DNA of 64,000 nucleotides from Mycolicibacterium sp. YH-1 (lineage in GTDB: Bacteria; Actinomycetota; Actinomycetes; Mycobacteriales; Mycobacteriaceae): assembly GCF_022557175.1 (NCBI RefSeq), contig NZ_CP092915.1, positions 7,203,400 to 7,267,399 on the forward strand, written 5' to 3'. Under the pieces are notes generated by a model, which saw only the letters and a list, made by a program, of their open reading frames with translations, ran no database searches and was not told where the DNA came from. Positions 54,470 through 64,000 of this stretch are shown here, in pieces (within the stretch, counting starts at the first letter, position 1; every line of letters starts with the position of its first letter). Both the position numbers and the translations under genes were made by a program.

Positions 54470-55015
54470 CTAGGAGATGGTCACGGATTCGATGACGACG
54501 GGCTCGGTCGGACGGTCGCCGCGGTCGACAGCGGTGCCGGCGATGGCGTCGACGACCTTCTGCGACTCCGGATCGACGACCTCACCGAAGATGGTGTGCT
54601 TACGGTTCAGGTGCGGCGTCTTGCCAACCGTGATGAAGAACTGCGAGCCATTGGTGCCCGGGCCGGCGTTGGCCATCGCCAGGAGGTAGGGCTTGTCGAA
54701 GGCGAGCTCGGGATGGAACTCGTCATCGAAGGTGTAGCCCGGTCCGCCGCGGCCGGTGCCGGTCGGGTCGCCGCCCTGGATCATGAAGCCGGAGATGACG
54801 CGGTGGAACACGGCGCCGTCGTAGAACGGGCCTGTGGCGCCACCAGAGGCGTTCTCGGTGCTGTAGTCCTTGTTGCCCTGGGCCAGGCCAACGAAGTTTC
54901 CGACGGTCTTCGGCGCGTGATTGCCGAAGAGTGCGATCTTGATGTCGCCGCGGTTGGTGTGCAGTGTCGCGGTCGCTGTCTGAATGGGGCTCGTCACGGG
55001 AACCCAGTGTGCCAT
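54470..55015 (-). CDS. ppiA: Peptidyl-prolyl cis-trans isomerase PpiA (cyclophilin)
   Basis: Encodes 181 residues from ATG 55015; ATG 55021 and GTG 54997 are alternatives. Cyclophilin core: TATLHTNRGDIKIALFGNHAPKTV, FHRVISGFMIQGGDPTGTGRGGPGY, ANAGPGTNGSQFFITVGKTPHLNRKHTIFGEV. The catalytic arginine is in FHRV. Mycobacterial PpiA (Rv0009) is a folding catalyst, no signal peptide evident. Divergent from cwsA. Confidence 0.95.
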   Translation of the reverse strand: MAHWVPVTSPIQTATATLHTNRGDIKIALFGNHAPKTVGNFVGLAQGNKDYSTENASGGATGPFYDGAVFHRVISGFMIQGGDPTGTGRGGPGYTFDDEFHPELAFDKPYLLAMANAGPGTNGSQFFITVGKTPHLNRKHTIFGEVVDPESQKVVDAIAGTAVDRGDRPTEPVVIESVTIS

Positions 55016-55101
55016 TCGCATTTCCGCGCCGGATGCCGCCCCCGCCCGAATAGGGTTGGCTGGGTGTGTTCCACCCGCCCGACCGCAGAGAGGTTGCGCC
55101 A

Positions 55102-55527
55102 ATGAGCTCCAAGACGACCGTCGAACGGTTGAGTCCCCGGCAGCGGCTGGCCCGCGGTCTGAAGTACTCCACCCTGGGCCCTGTCGACGTCACCAGGGGA
55201 GCGCTGGGCCTCGGTGTGGACTCCGCCCAGTCCTCCGCTGCCTGGGTGCGAGATCGCTACCGCAGCGGCAGACTGCGCCACGATCTGGCGGCGGCACAGG
55301 CGGCGATCGTCACCGAGCTCGCGGCCGCGCAGGAGGTGGTCAGCGGACTGCCCCTGGCGCTGCAGGAGGCGCGCCATTCCAAGCGCCGGCCACGGCCACT
55401 TGTGCTCATCGCGGTGGGGGCTGCGGTCCTGGCGGTCGGCGCGGTGACGTTCTCGATCATTCGGCGTTCGACGCAACCCGAGCCCTCGCCCCGGCCACCG
55501 AGCGTTGAGGTGACACCGCGGCCCTGA
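55102..55527 (+). CDS. cwsA: Cell wall synthesis protein CwsA
   Basis: Encodes 141 residues from ATG 55102 (MSSKTTVERLSPRQRLARGL). Long N-terminal cytoplasmic region with coiled coil (GRLRHDLAAAQAAIVTELAAAQEVV), then one transmembrane helix (LVLIAVGAAVLAVGAVTFSII) and a short Pro-rich tail. Matches the Rv0008c place; CwsA interacts with CrgA and Wag31 in septation and pole growth. Confidence 0.85.
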   Translation: MSSKTTVERLSPRQRLARGLKYSTLGPVDVTRGALGLGVDSAQSSAAWVRDRYRSGRLRHDLAAAQAAIVTELAAAQEVVSGLPLALQEARHSKRRPRPLVLIAVGAAVLAVGAVTFSIIRRSTQPEPSPRPPSVEVTPRP

Positions 55528-55621
55528 GGACGCGCCGCGGTGCGTTGACATAGCGCTCACGGACGAAGTGCGAGTGGCAGGCGCCGTCACTGCTCACTCA
55601 ACGGAGAAGACGAAAGAATTG

Positions 55622-55694
55622 TGGAGCCTAGGAGATTCGAACTCCTGACATCTGCCTTGCAAAGGCAGCGCTCTACCAACTGAGCTAAGGCCCC
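55622..55694 (-). tRNA. alaT: tRNA-Ala (anticodon TGC)
   Basis: Minus strand GGGGCCT acceptor pairs with AGGCTCC, including the G3.U70 identity pair of alanine tRNA, discriminator A. Anticodon arm TGCCT-TTGCAAG-GCA region gives TGC. Next to tRNA-Ile, as beside gyrA in mycobacteria. Confidence 0.96.
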
Positions 55695-55801
55695 TAGGGG
55701 TTGGCGGGGTCGGCCGCCGTATGCCATACCTCGACGCCGCGTCGCGACCGCCAGACGACCACAGCCGCAGTTGCGGCGATGATCAGCAACACCAATTTCA
55801 C
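55694..55801 (-). CDS. DLW-39-like small protein between the tRNA genes
   Basis: A 36-codon frame (35 residues) on the minus strand from GTG 55801, after GGAAGGG, to TAG ending one base inside the tRNA-Ala 5' end. Sequence: a short hydrophobic helix (VKLVLLIIAATAAVVVW), a basic patch RSRR, then VEVWHTAADPANP. This fits the DLW-39 family of roughly 39-residue actinobacterial proteins encoded near gyrA and these tRNAs, with VEVW in place of DLW. Single helix suggests membrane insertion; function unknown. Confidence 0.72.
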   Translation of the reverse strand: MKLVLLIIAATAAVVVWRSRRGVEVWHTAADPANP

Positions 55802-55845
55802 GGTGCACCCTTCCGGTGACCACGCCGGGCGGGCCGGCATTTCCG

Positions 55846-55919
55846 TGGGCCTAGGAGGACTCGAACCTCCGACCTCTTCGTTATCAGCGAAGCGCTCTAA
55901 CCACCTGAGCTATAGGCCC
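55846..55919 (-). tRNA. ileT: tRNA-Ile (anticodon GAT)
   Basis: Minus strand GGGCCTA pairs with TAGGCCC; D arm GCTCAGGTGGTTAGAGC; anticodon arm TTCGC-TGATAAC-GAA gives GAT; T arm with GGTTCGAGTC. Discriminator A, CCA not encoded. Confidence 0.96.
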
Positions 55920-56006
55920 GTTTTATCCATCCGGACGAGCGGTGAGATTACCGCAACGCCTGCCTAGCACCCAAACCACCATCGATCTGGGCGCTCGGCG
56001 CTGCGA

Positions 56007-56897
56007 TCAATCGCGGTCCGCCAGCGTCACCTCGACACCTCCGACGAGGTCGGTGGTGAGGTTGTAGATGAACGCGGCGCACGTTGCCATCGCAGTGAGA
56101 AGCACGATATTCACCAGCCCGATCAGGGCGGCTCCGCCGAAGATCGTGCCGCTGGAGACCAGTTCTCCGCCACTGCCACTCGCGCTGGTGAGCAAGTCAC
56201 CGACGTTGCTGTTGAGCTTGCTCCAGACGCCCATGCCGCCCAGCACGAGGTACAGGAACGCGACGGCGATCATCCACACGAAGAACAGTGCGACCGAGAG
56301 CACCAGGGAGACCTTCAGCACGCTCCACGGATCGAACCGCCGGATCGCCATGGTGGCCCGCACCGGGCCCGTCGCACGGCCCGTCACGGGCGGACGTACC
56401 GCGGGCCGGGTCGACGGCGCCTCGGGTGCCGTGCGCTCCGCTGGAGGCTTGCGGACCGGCGGCCGTGGTGATCCGGACAGATCGGGTAGCTCACTGGCAT
56501 AGGTCTCGGGCCTGGTGGGCTCGGGACGAGCCGGCTCACCGCGCGGTCCCTCGCCCCTGGGAGCCTCGCCCTCGCGCGTCGGACCGCCCTCCCGGGTGGG
56601 TGCCGACGGTGGGGGAGTCGCGGGACCACCCGAGACGAACCGGTTGAGTCGGGCGTCGGCGCCGGGCGGATGCCCGGCCGCTGACCCCGCGCGACCACCC
56701 TCGGGACCGTCAGCGGCGCGCGGACCCGGTCGTGGCCGCGTGCCGCCGCGCTGCCAGGGCGGCGGCGCCTCCCCGGACTCCTTGGCAGGGCCGTTGCGCG
56801 TCGGCCCACCTGCGGGCGGGCCGGCGTCGGGCGTGGCACCCGGTGAGCCGTTGGCGCTTGCCGCGCGCGGGTACCCCGGCTCGTTGGGTGAACTCAC
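56007..56897 (-). CDS. DUF3566 membrane protein downstream of gyrA (Rv0007 type)
   Basis: Encodes 296 residues. The first 175 are Pro/Arg/Gly/Glu-rich and disordered. The C-terminal 120 residues are the DUF3566 domain: [40 protein letters not shown], then a linker, then [38 protein letters not shown]. Two transmembrane helices. Family is a conserved neighbour of gyrA in actinobacteria; partner of the division or DNA apparatus unproven. Separated from gyrA by 46 bases. Confidence 0.88.
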   Translation of the reverse strand: MSSPNEPGYPRAASANGSPGATPDAGPPAGGPTRNGPAKESGEAPPPWQRGGTRPRPGPRAADGPEGGRAGSAAGHPPGADARLNRFVSGGPATPPPSAPTREGGPTREGEAPRGEGPRGEPARPEPTRPETYASELPDLSGSPRPPVRKPPAERTAPEAPSTRPAVRPPVTGRATGPVRATMAIRRFDPWSVLKVSLVLSVALFFVWMIAVAFLYLVLGGMGVWSKLNSNVGDLLTSASGSGGELVSSGTIFGGAALIGLVNIVLLTAMATCAAFIYNLTTDLVGGVEVTLADRD

Positions 56898-56943
56898 CTA
56901 CGGCTCCTTCGATCAGACCGGTTGCCGGTGCAAACGGTTGGCG

Positions 56944-59487
56944 TCACGTCTCGTCGGACTCGTCGGTGCCCTCAGTGCCTTCAGCGTCCTCAGTGCCCTC
57001 AGTGTCCTCGGGGTCCTCGTCGGCGTTACGCGCAATGGCAATCAGTGTGTCGCCCTCACCGAGGTTCATCAAGCGCACCCCCTTGGTTTGCCGTCCGGCC
57101 TTACGCACCTGACGTGCCCTCGTTCGGATGACACCGCCTCCGGAGGTGATGGCGTAGAGCTCGGTGTCATCGTCGACGATCAACGCTCCGACCAGAGTGC
57201 CACGCTTGGGGTCGTACTGGATGGTCAAAATGCCCTTACCACCTCGGCCCTGCGCGGTGTACTCGTTGATCGCGGTCCGCTTGGCATAGCCACCGGACGT
57301 CGCGACCAGCAGATACGTGTCCTCGCGCACGACGTTCAGCGAGAGCAGCTTGTCCTCTTCGTTGAAGCGCATGCCCTGCACACCGGAGGTGGCCCGACCC
57401 ATCGGCCGCAGCGCGTCATCAGTTGCCGAGAAGCGGATCGACTGCCCCTTCGCGGAGACCAGCAGCAGGTCATCCTCGGCGGAACACAGCACCGCACCCA
57501 CCAGCTCGTCACCGTCGCGCAGGTTCACCGCGACGATGCCGCCCGACCGGTTCGAGTCGAAGTCGGTGAGCTTGGACTTCTTCACCAGACCGTTGCGGGT
57601 GGCCAGCACCAGGTAGGGCGCATCCTCGTAGCTCTTGATCTGGATGACCTGGGCGATGCGCTCCTCGGGTTGGAACGCCAGCAGGTTCGCGACATGTTGG
57701 CCGCGGGCCGTCCTGGACGCCTCCGGGAGCTCGTACGCCTTCGCGCGGTACACCCGGCCCTGCGTGGTGAAGAACAGGATCCAGTCGTGCGTGGAGCCGA
57801 CGAAGAAGTGCCGAACGATGTCGTCCTGCTTGAGGCCGGCGCCCTGCACACCCTTGCCGCCGCGCTTCTGGCTGCGGTACAGATCGGACTTGGTCCGCTT
57901 GGCGTAGCCGGTGTCGGTGATCGTGACGACCACCTCCTCGCGCGCGATCAGATCCTCGTCGGCGACGTCGCCGTCGGCGGGGATGATGCGGGTGCGCCGG
58001 TCGTCGCCGTACTTCTCGACGAGCTCAGCGAGCTCCTCGTGCACGATCGCGCGCTGACGCTCCGGCTTGGCCAGGATGTCCTCGAGGTCGGCGATCTCGG
58101 CCTCGATCTTGGCCAGATCGTCGACGATGCGCTGGCGTTCCAGTGCGGCGAGCCGCCGCAGCTGCATGTCAAGGATGGCCTGGGCCTGGATGTCATCGAT
58201 GTCGAGGAGCTCGATGAGGCCGGCCCGCGCGATGTCGACGGTCTGCGACGCCCGGATCAACGCGATGACCTCGTCGAGGGCGTCGAGCGCCTTGACCAGT
58301 CCGCGCAGGATGTGGGCCCGCTCATTGGCCTTGCGCAACCGGTAGGTGGTGCGCCGGACGATGACTTCGAGCTGATGGACCACGTACAGACGGATCAGCT
58401 GATCCAGGCGCAGGGTGCGGGGGACACCGTCGACGATCGACAGCATGTTCGCGCCGAAGCTGGTCTGCAGCTGGGTGTGCTTGTAGAGGTTGTTCAGCAC
58501 CACCTTGGCCACGGCATCACGCTTGACCTCGACGACGATCCGCAGTCCGACGCGGTCGCTGCTCTGGTCCTCGATGTTGGAGATACCCGCGAGCTTGCCG
58601 TCGCGCACCTGGTCGGCGATCGAGGTGATGAAGTTGTCGTGGTTGACCTGGTAGGGCAGCTCGGTGATGACCAGTAGGGTGCGGCCCCGCGAGTCCTCCT
58701 CGATCTCGACGACGCCCCGCATGCGGATCGAACCGCGACCTGTCGTGTAGGCGTCGTGAATACCCTGCGAGCCGACGATCAGACCGTAGGTGGGGAAGTC
58801 CGGTCCCTTGACCCTCTCGGTGACCGCGGCGAGCGTGCTCTCCTCGTCGGCCTCGTAGTTATCCAGGCACCAGAAGACTGCCTCCGCGAGCTCCCGGAGG
58901 TTGTGCGGCGGCATGTTGGTGGCCATGCCGACCGCGATACCGCCCGAGCCGTTGGCCAGCAGGTTGGGGAACCGGCTGGGCAGAACCGTCGGCTCCTGCA
59001 CGCGGCCGTCATAGTTCGGGACGAAATCGACTGTCTCCTCGTCGATCTCACGCAACATCTCCATGGCCAACGGCGTGAGGCGGGCCTCGGTGTAACGCAT
59101 GGCGGCCGGCGGATCGTTACCCGGTGAGCCAAAGTTGCCCTGGCCGTCGACCAGGGGGTAACGCAGCGACCACGGCTGGGCCATTCGGACCAGGGTGTCG
59201 TAGATCGACGAGTCGCCGTGCGGGTGGTAGTTACCCATTGTCTCGGCAACGGATCTCGCCGATTTCGCGTGACCGCGGTCGGGCCGGAACCCGGAGTCGT
59301 ACATGGCGTAGAGCACCCGCCGGTGTACGGGCTTGAGACCGTCTCGGACCTCGGGGAGGGCGCGGCCGACGATGACGCTCATGGCGTAATCGATGTAGCT
59401 GCGCTGCATCTCCTGCTGGATGTCGACCGGTTCGATCCGATCAGTGGTGGCGCCGTCGTCTCCCGGGGGGAGGGTCGTGTCTGTCAT
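56944..59487 (-). CDS. gyrA: DNA gyrase subunit A
   Basis: Encodes 847 residues. N-terminal winged-helix and breakage-reunion domain with catalytic tyrosine in [19 protein letters not shown]-terminal beta-pinwheel with GyrA boxes ([10 protein letters not shown]). An acidic tail ends the protein. The quinolone-resistance-determining region reads [15 protein letters not shown], with serine 93 in place of the alanine of M. tuberculosis position 90. No intein is present, unlike some slow growers such as M. leprae. With GyrB it makes the supercoiling enzyme. Confidence 0.98.
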   Translation of the reverse strand: MTDTTLPPGDDGATTDRIEPVDIQQEMQRSYIDYAMSVIVGRALPEVRDGLKPVHRRVLYAMYDSGFRPDRGHAKSARSVAETMGNYHPHGDSSIYDTLVRMAQPWSLRYPLVDGQGNFGSPGNDPPAAMRYTEARLTPLAMEMLREIDEETVDFVPNYDGRVQEPTVLPSRFPNLLANGSGGIAVGMATNMPPHNLRELAEAVFWCLDNYEADEESTLAAVTERVKGPDFPTYGLIVGSQGIHDAYTTGRGSIRMRGVVEIEEDSRGRTLLVITELPYQVNHDNFITSIADQVRDGKLAGISNIEDQSSDRVGLRIVVEVKRDAVAKVVLNNLYKHTQLQTSFGANMLSIVDGVPRTLRLDQLIRLYVVHQLEVIVRRTTYRLRKANERAHILRGLVKALDALDEVIALIRASQTVDIARAGLIELLDIDDIQAQAILDMQLRRLAALERQRIVDDLAKIEAEIADLEDILAKPERQRAIVHEELAELVEKYGDDRRTRIIPADGDVADEDLIAREEVVVTITDTGYAKRTKSDLYRSQKRGGKGVQGAGLKQDDIVRHFFVGSTHDWILFFTTQGRVYRAKAYELPEASRTARGQHVANLLAFQPEERIAQVIQIKSYEDAPYLVLATRNGLVKKSKLTDFDSNRSGGIVAVNLRDGDELVGAVLCSAEDDLLLVSAKGQSIRFSATDDALRPMGRATSGVQGMRFNEEDKLLSLNVVREDTYLLVATSGGYAKRTAINEYTAQGRGGKGILTIQYDPKRGTLVGALIVDDDTELYAITSGGGVIRTRARQVRKAGRQTKGVRLMNLGEGDTLIAIARNADEDPEDTEGTEDAEGTEGTDESDET

Positions 59488-59548
59488 GTGCTCCTCGCTC
59501 GTCTATGAGCAGCTAGGGATTCGGTTCCTGGAGTCGGGCATCGCGGAA

Positions 59549-61621
<2,073 letters not shown>

Positions 61622-61815
61622 CTAGGGGGACGAACTGCCCCTCACGGATCTGCCGTAAGTCTACCGTCAGCCACCGTCAGCACTGATTCTGAGGCGGCGT
61701 TTCTGTGTACCTAATTGCGACGTGCGCGGAATTTCTCGGTTATCCCCTCGTCCGGCCGCTCGCGAGCGTCTCATTTCGGATTCAAAAGGCTCTCAGCGAT
61801 CGTCCAGCAGCTGTC

Positions 61816-62373
61816 TCAGCCATAGGTGTCGCGCGGCCCGCGTCCGGCGATGTGCAACTTGCCCTTGCGCCAGTTCGGCGCGGTCGGACCCACGATCTTC
61901 AACGACTTTACGACGCCGTCACCGACGGCCGCGGCGATCTTGGCCAGGAGTTGGGCCTGCACCATTCGCAGTTGGGTGGCCCACGCGGTCGACTCCGCCA
62001 CCACCGTCAAGACGCCCTCACGCAGGACCGATGGGGTCGCGTGTTCGGCGATCTGTTCCCCGACCACCTCGGACCACTTCCCAAACACCGCACCCTCGGA
62101 GACTTTGGGGGTCCAGCCGCGGCGGCGGGCGAGGTCCATGGTCGCCGCGCCCAACGTCTGGGGATCTCGAGCATCGGGACCTGGCCCCGACCACGTTCTG
62201 CGCCGACCCCGGTTACCGCCGGCGATCTTCTTGGCGGGGGAGTTACCCCCCCTGCCGACATCCTTCCCCTGACTGCGCGCGGCGCCGCGTGCCTCCTCCA
62301 ACGTCCGGCGCACCAGATCCATCCCCGCGAGGTGCGCGAGGTGCTCCGGTGGGCCTCCAGGCTCGTCAGTCAT
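61816..62373 (-). CDS. DciA-type (DUF721) protein next to recF
   Basis: Encodes 185 residues from ATG 62373 (ATGA overlap with recF). The C-terminal half is a DUF721/DciA domain: [68 protein letters not shown]. DciA proteins are replicative-helicase operators of bacteria lacking DnaC. The N-terminal half is charged and disordered. Corresponds to Rv0004. Confidence 0.9.
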   Translation of the reverse strand: MTDEPGGPPEHLAHLAGMDLVRRTLEEARGAARSQGKDVGRGGNSPAKKIAGGNRGRRRTWSGPGPDARDPQTLGAATMDLARRRGWTPKVSEGAVFGKWSEVVGEQIAEHATPSVLREGVLTVVAESTAWATQLRMVQAQLLAKIAAAVGDGVVKSLKIVGPTAPNWRKGKLHIAGRGPRDTYG

Positions 62374-63530
62374 TCGATCACCTCCGAAGTGCGTCCGTCG
62401 TCGTCCTCGCGCATACCTATCCTTACCCGACGCGCATCCCAGTCCGAGGGAATGTCGTCGGCCACCGCGGCGGTGACCAACACCTGCTCGGCCGAGGACG
62501 CTACGCCCACGAGTGCGCGCCTGCGAGCATCGTCGAGTTCGGCGAAGACGTCATCGAGAAGCAGCACCGGGTCGGTACCCTCCTGGCGCAGCAGCTCGTA
62601 GGCGGCAAGCCGCAGCGACAATGCCATCGACCACGATTCCCCATGGCTGGCAAAGCCTTTCGCCGGTTGGTCGCCAAGCCGCAGTTCGAGATCGTCACGG
62701 TGTGGTCCGACCAGGCAGACACCGCGCTCGAGTTCCGCGGAGCGCCGGCCGGCGAGTTCCGCCAGGAGTGCGGCCTCATACATCTCGATGTCGACGGTGC
62801 CCGCGGCCGCCTCCGCCTCGACCGTGTCCACCGAGCTGCGGTAGCGCACCGCCGCGGGGCGCGACTCCGGCGCCAGCAGTTGATAGGCCTTGACCACCTC
62901 GGGCGCGAGCTGGGTGATGAGCGCGACCCTGGCCGCGATGAGCTGCGCACCGTAGGTTGCGAGGTGGCCGTCCCACACGTCGAGGGTGTCTAAAGCGCTT
63001 GTGTCACTGCGGAATCGAGCACCAGAGGCGGTCTTGAGGAGTGCGGTGCGCTGCCGCACCACCTTGTCGTAGTCGGCACGGACACCGGCGATCGACGGTC
63101 GCCGCGTCGTCGCGAGCTCATCGAGAAACCGTCGTCGTTCACCCGGATCCCCGCGCACCAGCGCCAGGTCCTCCGGCGCGAACAGCACGGACTGCAGAAC
63201 ACCGAGGACTTCACGGGCGCTTCGCACGGGGGAGCGGTTCAGCCTGGCCTTGTTGGCGCGCCCGGAGGTGATCTCCAGGTCGATCGCGAGCTCACGTCCC
63301 TCGTTGACGACGATCGTCGAGACCACGGCGCGCTCGGCGCCCACCCTGATCAACGGAGCGTCCGAACCCACCCGGTGCGAACTCAGCGTCGATTGATACC
63401 ACAGGGCCTCAACGATATTCGTCTTGCCGAAGCCGTTCGGGCCGACGAACACCGTGCGGCCTGGTTCCAGCTCAAGTTCGACCTTCGGCCACGACCGGAA
63501 GTCGGTCAAACCCACGTGACGAACGTACAA
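62370..63530 (-). CDS. recF: DNA replication and repair protein RecF
   Basis: Encodes 386 residues from TTG 63530. ABC-type ATPase: Walker [11 protein letters not shown] (about residue 31), signature region [18 protein letters not shown], Walker [19 protein letters not shown]. RecF loads RecA at gaps with RecO and RecR. Lies between gnd and the DciA-type gene, the usual order of rapid-growing mycobacteria. Confidence 0.96.
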   Translation of the reverse strand: MYVRHVGLTDFRSWPKVELELEPGRTVFVGPNGFGKTNIVEALWYQSTLSSHRVGSDAPLIRVGAERAVVSTIVVNEGRELAIDLEITSGRANKARLNRSPVRSAREVLGVLQSVLFAPEDLALVRGDPGERRRFLDELATTRRPSIAGVRADYDKVVRQRTALLKTASGARFRSDTSALDTLDVWDGHLATYGAQLIAARVALITQLAPEVVKAYQLLAPESRPAAVRYRSSVDTVEAEAAAGTVDIEMYEAALLAELAGRRSAELERGVCLVGPHRDDLELRLGDQPAKGFASHGESWSMALSLRLAAYELLRQEGTDPVLLLDDVFAELDDARRRALVGVASSAEQVLVTAAVADDIPSDWDARRVRIGMREDDDGRTSEVIE

Positions 63531-63581
63531 ATTCCTGTACCCGAGTCCTATCCCCGATGTGCTTGGCTCCCGCTGGCCGAA

Positions 63582-64000
63582 TCAGCCAGACTTCGAGATC
63601 CTCTGGACGGCGTGACCACCGAACTGATTGCGCAGGGCCGCGACCGCCTTCATGGTCGGCGAGTCATCCTGCCTGGACAGGAAGCGTGCGAACAACGATG
63701 CCGCAATTCCCGGAACCGGCACACGCAACCTGATCGCCTCTTCGACGGTCCACCGTCCCTCACCGGAATCCTCTGTGTAGCCACTGATATCGGCGAGCTC
63801 GGGATCCTCCTTGAGGGCCTTGGCCAGGAGCTGCTGCAACCAGGACCGCACGACGGTGCCGTTGGTCCACGCCTGGTAGACCGCTTGGGGATCCTTGACT
63901 AGGTCCTCGGCGGCGAGGATCTCATAGCCCTCGGCGTAAGCCGTCATCAACGCGTACTCGACGCCGTTGTGCACCATCTTCGCGAAGTGTCCCGCTCCGA
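63582..64000 (-). CDS. gnd: 6-phosphogluconate dehydrogenase, C-terminal part (runs off window)
   Basis: The C-terminal 138 residues are visible; the start lies beyond base 64000. The frame reads GAGHFAKMVHNGVEYALMTAYAEGYEIL, the conserved 6PGDH signature with the catalytic lysine in FAKMVHNG, then WTNGTVVRSWLQQLLAKAL and SGEGRWTVEEAIRLRVPVP. The enzyme oxidises 6-phosphogluconate in the pentose phosphate pathway. Incomplete only because of the window edge. Confidence 0.93.
   Translation of the reverse strand, partial: GAGHFAKMVHNGVEYALMTAYAEGYEILAAEDLVKDPQAVYQAWTNGTVVRSWLQQLLAKALKEDPELADISGYTEDSGEGRWTVEEAIRLRVPVPGIAASLFARFLSRQDDSPTMKAVAALRNQFGGHAVQRISKSG

Noticed and set aside
56515..58677. 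720-codon plus-strand frame opposite gyrA
   Set aside because: Lies antisense to gyrA and the DUF3566 gene; no domain and an amino acid mix expected from the complement of gyrA.
56944..59487. Intein in gyrA
   Set aside because: The sequence around the active-site tyrosine is continuous and total length is normal.

Overview
The window is high-GC chromosomal DNA of a rapidly growing mycobacterium (Mycobacterium/Mycolicibacterium type). Two landmark blocks show this. The left end carries an ESX-1 (type VII) secretion locus. The right end carries the block beside the replication origin: fhaA-fhaB-pstP-rodA-pbpA-pknA-pknB, trpG, crgA, ppiA, cwsA, tRNA-Ala/tRNA-Ile, gyrA, gyrB, a DciA-type gene, recF and gnd. 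A gnd gene next to recF and ESX-1 lying close to the origin are typical of the rapid growers. The window is inverted relative to the usual numbering, so dnaN, dnaA and oriC should lie just beyond base 64000.

Layout. (1) 149-448: small secreted protein. (2) 588-17490, minus strand: ESX-1 in the order espE-like, espF-like, espG1, espH, eccA1, eccB1, eccCa1, eccCb1, PE35, PPE68, esxB, esxA, espI, eccD1, espJ-like. Many junctions are 1-8 base overlaps. espK, espL, espB, eccE1 and mycP1, which usually follow, are not in the window. (3) 17861-20989: MinD-like ATPase related to EspI, a double-HTH regulator, whiB6, and a structured RNA with a strong terminator. (4) 21104-31780: EVE protein, pirin, small GNAT, then an accessory signalling cluster: lipoprotein, membrane Ser/Thr kinase with an extracellular periplasmic-binding-protein-like domain, PknH-type sensor-domain protein, FHA protein fused to the same double-HTH architecture found beside whiB6, zinc-peptidase lipoprotein, NTF2-like membrane protein. 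(5) 31797-35859: two F420-type flavoprotein genes, a tandem pair of STAS proteins, a second zinc-peptidase lipoprotein, and a small secreted protein sharing its signal peptide with the first gene. (6) 36211-40374: AA_synth protein, LysR regulator, MHS-family transporter, then about 0.9 kb without a convincing gene. (7) 40375-42024: membrane protein, lipoprotein, tRNA-Leu. (8) 42241-51913: cell-shape and phospho-signalling operon. (9) 51891-64000: trpG to the 3' part of gnd.

How it works together. Region 2 encodes the ESX-1 membrane ATPases and channel parts plus the substrates EsxA/EsxB, PE/PPE and Esp proteins. WhiB6 is a known ESX-1 regulator in M. tuberculosis, and here it shares a divergent promoter region with the double-HTH gene. 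A dyad site occurs in two inverted copies in that region. Region 8 couples kinases PknA/PknB and phosphatase PstP, through FHA proteins, to RodA/PbpA peptidoglycan synthesis and, with CrgA and CwsA, to division. The most novel-looking content is the kinase/PBP fusion near an FHA-fused copy of the ESX-1-adjacent regulator, and the shared operator and RNA element around whiB6.
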